The notes beneath the pieces are model-generated. The model was given only the letters and a program-made list of their open reading frames with translations. It was not told where the DNA came from and did not search any database. Of a stretch of 64,000 bases of DNA, positions 59,304 through 64,000 are shown one piece after another. Position 1 is the stretch's first letter. Every line of letters starts with the position of its first letter. Source of the DNA: Balanoglossus misakiensis (lineage: Eukaryota; Hemichordata); assembly GCA_040954595.2 (NCBI GenBank), contig CM082589.2, positions 11,098,001 to 11,162,000 on the forward strand, written 5' to 3'. The position numbers were made by a program, and so were the translations under genes.

Positions 59304-60045
59304 AGTTGGTCAGATGTAGTGTGAGGCGACAGTATAAGAATACCGTACTGCGAAGTAAAAGACGTCGCCGTACCCTACATCTGATTTTAATCAGATTGTA
59401 TGCACACATAAGCTGGTTTAGAATACTGATAAACCCTGATGAAACAATCTCAGTAAAATATATACAGATGAGAATGAGAATGCAGTTAAAGTTAAATATA
59501 CATTCGTTGTATCTTTTGGCTTTATTTCCAGTATTTTTGTTCTATGTAGCAAATGCGATTTCATGTTCTACTCCACACAGATTGTTACTTGTCAGCACAG
59601 AATGTATGTGTATAATGGCCATTGTCATTGTTGACAATAATTCATGGATTCTAGTCTGGACTTAAATTCCAATTTGGCACAATAACAATGCTGACCATAC
59701 ACATATATGTTTCATCATGTTTCGGGAATTTGCACAAGAAACTGCTAAACAAAGATACTGAAAACATAGGAAAAAGGTAAAGGTAATGGAGCTTTAATTA
59801 CAATTCACACTGTATACAAAATCCATGTAAAAATTCAAAATACTGGATTTGTCAGCTTCAACTGATATGGGGGTCACACAAGAAATTGCTAAAACGTCTC
59901 AGATCAAATACTGGCATAAATTATTATTGGTGAATGGTTTAAGTGGTCCTGAATCTTCTCAGATTTGAGACACGTCTCTTACCAGGTTCACACAGGGTAA
60001 AATTTGAGACACTATTAGTCTATGGTAAACACAGAGCGTTAATAC

Positions 60046-60062
60046 TTTGGGGGGGGGGGGGG
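60046..60062 (+). other. poly-G run
   Basis: About 14 consecutive G followed by GC-rich sequence; G-quadruplex potential or an assembly-sensitive homopolymer. Confidence 0.5.
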
Positions 60063-60216
60063 TTAGCTGGGCAGGCCCGCCCTCCTTTATTTTTTGCCAC
60101 CCTGCTATCTTACGCGCCGCCCTGCTTTCTTTTCATTCCCGCCTTGGTAAATATTTATTGTTTCTGGTGCACGCTCCCGCATGCGGCTGGCATTTGAGAG
60201 AATGATATTTATTCAG

Positions 60217-61313
60217 TTTAGGGATGTTTTGTCGCCTTTGTACAAAACACAAGCAGAAGGCCAAGTGCGGAGGGACTTGGGTTACAACATCTCCATGTAC
60301 ATGTACCACCCTTCGCGAAGACAAACTCAAGCAGCATGAAGAGACGATTATCGACCGGGCGGCAATGCAGCTTGACGCCGAGGCAGCAGTTATCGAGAAC
60401 AGCAGCGGTCTTGTGGCTGCATTTGACAAGGTCATCACCTTTGAGACGCAAGCCTTCATGCATCGGCGTCCTACGATGCATGTATTTTCTCATGCACAGA
60501 GAATTGCCGCACACCACCAACTTCATCCATGTTTTGGAATTGGCAAAGTCCCTCGGGTGTTCATTCCTTGGTACTCTCAGCAGTGATGACCACAACTATA
60601 ATGGTTTATTGCATTGGTAAGTAGGTCTACTGATTTTTGTGCAGATCTAAATTGTAGGCAATGTAGTAACATTTATTTAAACCTGGTTGTTTTCAAGAAA
60701 GGATCACTGTTTAAGCAATAGTGTTACACTCAATAAAGAATAATTACTGTACAAATTACTGTGAATTTTGATAAGTTTAATCTGAAGAGTAATTTTCATT
60801 TATTTCATTTTTCAGGCAAAGTCATCCTTGATGAGATTTTAGAGAAGATGAAAGGAAGTAACTTGTATTCACTGTTAATAGATGAAAACAACTGATGTGG
60901 CTGTATTGAAGCAATTAATCATCTATTCCAAGTACACCTTGAAGTCTGGGAAGTCAGTTGTGTCTTTCCTTGGAGTTAAAGAAGTAAGTGGAAAGTTTTT
61001 CAATTTTTAAGTCTACACTGAATTAAAAACATACGATTAAACATGTTTTTGAGTGACCTCATTTAATTGATTTTGCTGACTAGTTATTTCAGGTGAGACA
61101 AACATTGAGTTGTACATTGCATGTGTTAACATCAAGGTTTTATTTTCACTGTTTTAGGTTGGTGATGGCAGAGCAGACACCATTGCACAGTCAGTGAAAG
61201 AGTTTTCTTCAGAGAATGGTATTGTCTTAAGAGATCGTCTGTCTGCTTTGGGCAGTGATGGTGCTCCTGTTATGCTAGGACAGAAAGGAGGGGTGGCTAC
61301 CAAACTAAAAGAA
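60217..61313 (+). pseudogene. decayed hAT-like transposase with introns
   Basis: Three exon-like blocks: 60217-60616, 60816-60983, 61158-61313, with GT-AG borders. Block 1 has a TTF-type zinc-finger look (MFCRLCTKH, W, TTLREDKLKQHEE). Near 60460 it must shift frame to continue HTTNFIHVLELAKSLGCSF. Block 2 has YSLLIDE, an extra A near 60889 that creates a stop, then TTDVAVLKQLIIYSKYT. Block 3 has the hAT catalytic-region words LSALGSDGAPVMLGQKGG. The family resembles the ZNF862/KIAA1586-like domesticated hAT group. The 3' part, with the dimerisation domain, is absent. Non-functional as read. Confidence 0.75.
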
Positions 61314-61439
61314 GTGAGTGAAATTTTGAGTTGTGAAGACATTGTGATTTTGTAAGTTTTTAGTTGGTGTCTTTATATCGTGACAATAATAATAGTAATA
61401 ATTAAAGCTCCAAGCAGCATTGAAGGGGCCCAAGCATAG

Positions 61440-62121
61440 AGATAATAACCATTAGACTCCATTCAGGGTTGTACCATTCAATTGCGTAGGCTGTATTTGC
61501 TCTGGATGTGGAGATATGGGGAAGTAGGCAACCACCCGAAATGGATGTCCTACAAGTACAAACACAACAACCACAAGTGAACTTCTACGTTATGTAAGGA
61601 CTTCAGTTAAGTACTTCAAAGGTCAGCTGAGGGTACCCAAAAATTGGGCCAAAAATTTGGATTCCTATTTGGTTCATATTCAAGACAACGGAAAATTCTC
61701 GCCCTTTGGGTTTTTAAAATTAGGTATGGCCATAATAATGAGTTACGCAAGTAAGTTACAGGTGGCCCTAGGAATTTAGCATTTCATGACGGTCCTACCC
61801 TACCCCTCCAAACACGTGGCTATATATGATGTGCATGCTAACATATGGAAAGCAGGTCAATGGACACCTGAGGTCATTCAAAAATTTGACAGAAAAATTT
61901 CATTCCTGTTTATGTCTTGTGCAACAAATCCTACATTTGCAGCCCTTTCACTTTGCCTAACATTAGGTATGCACGTAATACATGAATCAAGCAGGTGTCA
62001 AAGGTATCCCCCTGTATTTGGCATTTCATGATAGTTTCATCCCTCCAAATACCAAAGCTGCACCTGTACAACGGGATGAGATATGGCACTCTATGACAGA
62101 GGTCATCCAAATCACCTTATA
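61440..62121. repeat. diverged repeat units interrupted by a LINE
   Basis: Units with caatggacacctgaggtca, cctttcacttt / acattaggtatgcacgtaat and catgaatcaagcaggtgtca resemble 62991-63420 (ctttcattgacc, acgcatgcacataat, gagttatgcaggtgtca). The LINE at 62122-62990 lies between them. No gene. Confidence 0.5.
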
Positions 62122-62990
62122 CATCAATCAATCAATCAATCAGAGAAATTTGTATAGCGCCAGTATCTATAACAAGTGTCATACTCAAAGGCGCTTGTGC
62201 TCATTGGCCCACACCATATGCTCTTGCGAAATAATGCGTCTTCAGTCTTTTCTTAAAGATACTCAAACTTGGAGCTTGACGAATGTTCCACAGTTTCGTT
62301 GCAGCATGAGAGAATGCTCGGCCACCGTATGAAGAACGTTTGTACATTGTAGTGCATAAAAGGCTCTTATTAGCTGAACGAAGCCTGCGACCAGGAGAAT
62401 ATGTCCGAATGAGATCGCGGATATAGTTCGGAGCGAGATTATTTAAGGCTTTGTATGTGAGCAGATTTATTTTATACTCTATCCTGTGGCGAACTGGTAA
62501 CCAATGAAGAAGTTGAAGAACTGGCGTTATATGGGCAGACTTCCTGGACCGAGTTATGATTCTTGCAGCTGTATTTTGTGTGCGTTGTAGAAGGTTCAGA
62601 CTGCGTTCTGGTATACCATACAGTAATGCATTACCATAGTCGAGTTTCGCTGCCAAAATAGCATGAATCACTGTTTGACATGTTGCTTTGTTAAGAAATT
62701 TCCTGATTTGTCCGACACGGCGAAAGTGGTAATATATTGATTGACAAGTTTTCTTGATGTGATCTTTATACATGTGCGTATTGTCAAATATTACACCAAT
62801 ATTGCGAGCTGATTTAACGACGGGAACAGAGCTTGAACCAATGGTAATCTTGTCAATAGCATCAGCAGAGTGATGAAATTGTGAACGAATAAGTAGAATC
62901 TCAGTTTTTGGAGTCGTTGAGTTGAAGCTTGTTTTGGGTCATCCAGTCCTTAAGATCACGGATACAGGCCTCAATGGACATTTGGGCAAA
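62122..62990 (-). mobile_element. truncated CR1/L2-like LINE, minus strand
   Basis: The minus-strand frame 62773-62201 has the C-terminal part of a LINE reverse transcriptase ORF: ILAAKLDYGNALLYGIP, LQRTQNTAARIIT, LHWLPVRHRIEYKI and RSSYGGRAFSHAATKLWN. Upstream DLKDWMTQNKLQLNDSK is separated by a one-base insertion (tccaaaaactga), so the ORF is broken. The tail is (TGAT)n at 62122-62145. The 5' end is truncated near 62990. Confidence 0.85.
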
Positions 62991-63420
62991 AACCAACTGA
63001 CACTTACATTCGTCCCTGTGGAACAAAAACCACACCTATCGCCCTGTTGGTTAGTGTCCAATTAAATGTACAAAATCAATGACTTAGGCAGGTGCAACAG
63101 ACGACCCCGCCTTTGGTATATCATTATGGTCCCATCCGTATATGCCCCCCCCCCTCCCAAGCCAAAGCTGCATGCATCTGCTGTGGATGCTCACTAAGCA
63201 AAAGTAGGTGAAAGGTCACATAAGGTCGCCCACAACTTGACGGGAAAATCGGACTTCATATTGATCCATGTGCAACAAATAGCACGCTACCACCCCTTTC
63301 ATTGACCCCACAATTACGCATGCACATAATTATTGAGTTATGCAGGTGTCACAGGTGACACCCGAATCGGGTGTATTATTTTAGTCCCATACAGCTGCAT
63401 GTAGCTGCGTGCCGTTACGG
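62991..63420. repeat. diverged repeat, other side of the LINE insertion
   Basis: Related to 61440-62121. Contains a C run near 63147. No coding signal. 63421-63627 shows nothing recognisable. Confidence 0.4.
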
Positions 63421-63627
63421 GCGACCTGATAACCCACACGGCCACCTGCGGGCCGACCCCCATACTGAACGTCCAGTTGCAACATCACGACTGAAGTAGG
63501 AACTTTTGAACGGCAACGAAGCCTGATCTCTGATTATTGCTGGTACCATACTCCTGTCGTGCAAGAAAATCACTGGTCTGCTGACGTATTTCAGCCAATT
63601 TCCCAAACTACTATCCACTACATGTGA

Positions 63628-64000
63628 CTACAATGCTAATGAAACCTCCCACAACATTAGCGACTTAGGGTCAAAGTCCACTGTTTTAAATTTTTTCATC
63701 GGTTTTACTTTAAAGGATGCCCACAAACTGCAACAGTAAATATTACTACAATATGCCAAAAATAAAACTTTCTTCACATCTTGACTAAAATGTTGAAAAT
63801 GTCTCAATAGCATGTTTGCTCTAACACAAAATGCTCTTCTCTGTCGTTCAATATCTTCATTATCACAACCCTCACAAGATATAACATGGCCCAGATAGGT
63901 GTGTACAGGTACAAACTTTAAAGTGATGTCATTAAGTTTAACCGAAGGAATTCTTTGAACGCTCATATTCTTCCCATTAAAAAGCATGCACACAGTTTTA
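63628..64000 (-). mobile_element. non-LTR retrotransposon reverse-transcriptase fragment
   Basis: The minus-strand frame from the window edge reads KLNDITLKFVPVHTYLGH, DIERQRRAFCVRANMLLRHF and KKVLFLAYCSNIYCCSLW, the region after the RT catalytic core in LINE ORF2. After MKKFKT the similarity ends and a stop follows, so the 3' part was lost. The rest lies beyond 64000. Confidence 0.75.

Noticed and set aside
60218-60595. Minus-strand 125-codon ORF
   Set aside because: It is the antisense of the hAT-like block, whose plus-strand translation matches the family.

Overview
This is AT-rich metazoan nuclear DNA: genes are split by GT-AG introns, modules are extracellular CUB, sushi and EGF domains, and most of the window is transposons and tandem repeats. 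The mix suggests a marine invertebrate, perhaps a deuterostome such as an acorn worm or echinoderm. The species cannot be fixed from the sequence.

Layout. 1-8.2 kb holds the middle of a plus-strand secreted or cell-surface gene with eleven phase-consistent exons: end of one CUB, two whole CUBs, a linker, three sushi domains and two EGF domains. It carries an in-frame TGA where CUB domains keep a tryptophan, and no exons follow the second EGF. Its introns are packed with short inverted-repeat elements (MITEs). At 9.0 kb a MITE-like arm leads into a 90/74-bp satellite that runs, interrupted, to 32.2 kb and ends at the matching MITE-like arm. A 9,068-bp apparently complete DNA transposon of the CACTA (EnSpm/CMC) type (9119-18186) sits in the first satellite monomer. 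It carries two divergent spliced genes: an 878-aa transposase on the plus strand and a 344-aa coiled-coil plus BEN-domain protein on the minus strand. The satellite proper (18187-32190) has higher-order repeats of 3,024 and 2,572 bp. Its long ORFs on both strands follow from a 90-bp period with no stops and are not genes.

32-64 kb has no clear intact host gene. It holds minisatellites (94, 61 and 50 bp), an about 170-bp satellite (56.2-57.6 kb), truncated LINE 3' ends, a decayed intron-containing hAT-like transposase (60.2-61.3 kb), a large diverged segmental duplication (40.7-46.5 against 49.1-53.0 kb), many copies of an uncharacterised dispersed repeat and several TTAA-flanked MITEs. One Pro/Gln-rich exon on the minus strand (57.7-57.9 kb) may belong to a host gene.

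The strongest points for follow-up are the BEN-domain gene inside the CACTA-like element, the satellite bounded by the two arms of a MITE, and a filled/empty TTAA site pair that defines one MITE family exactly.
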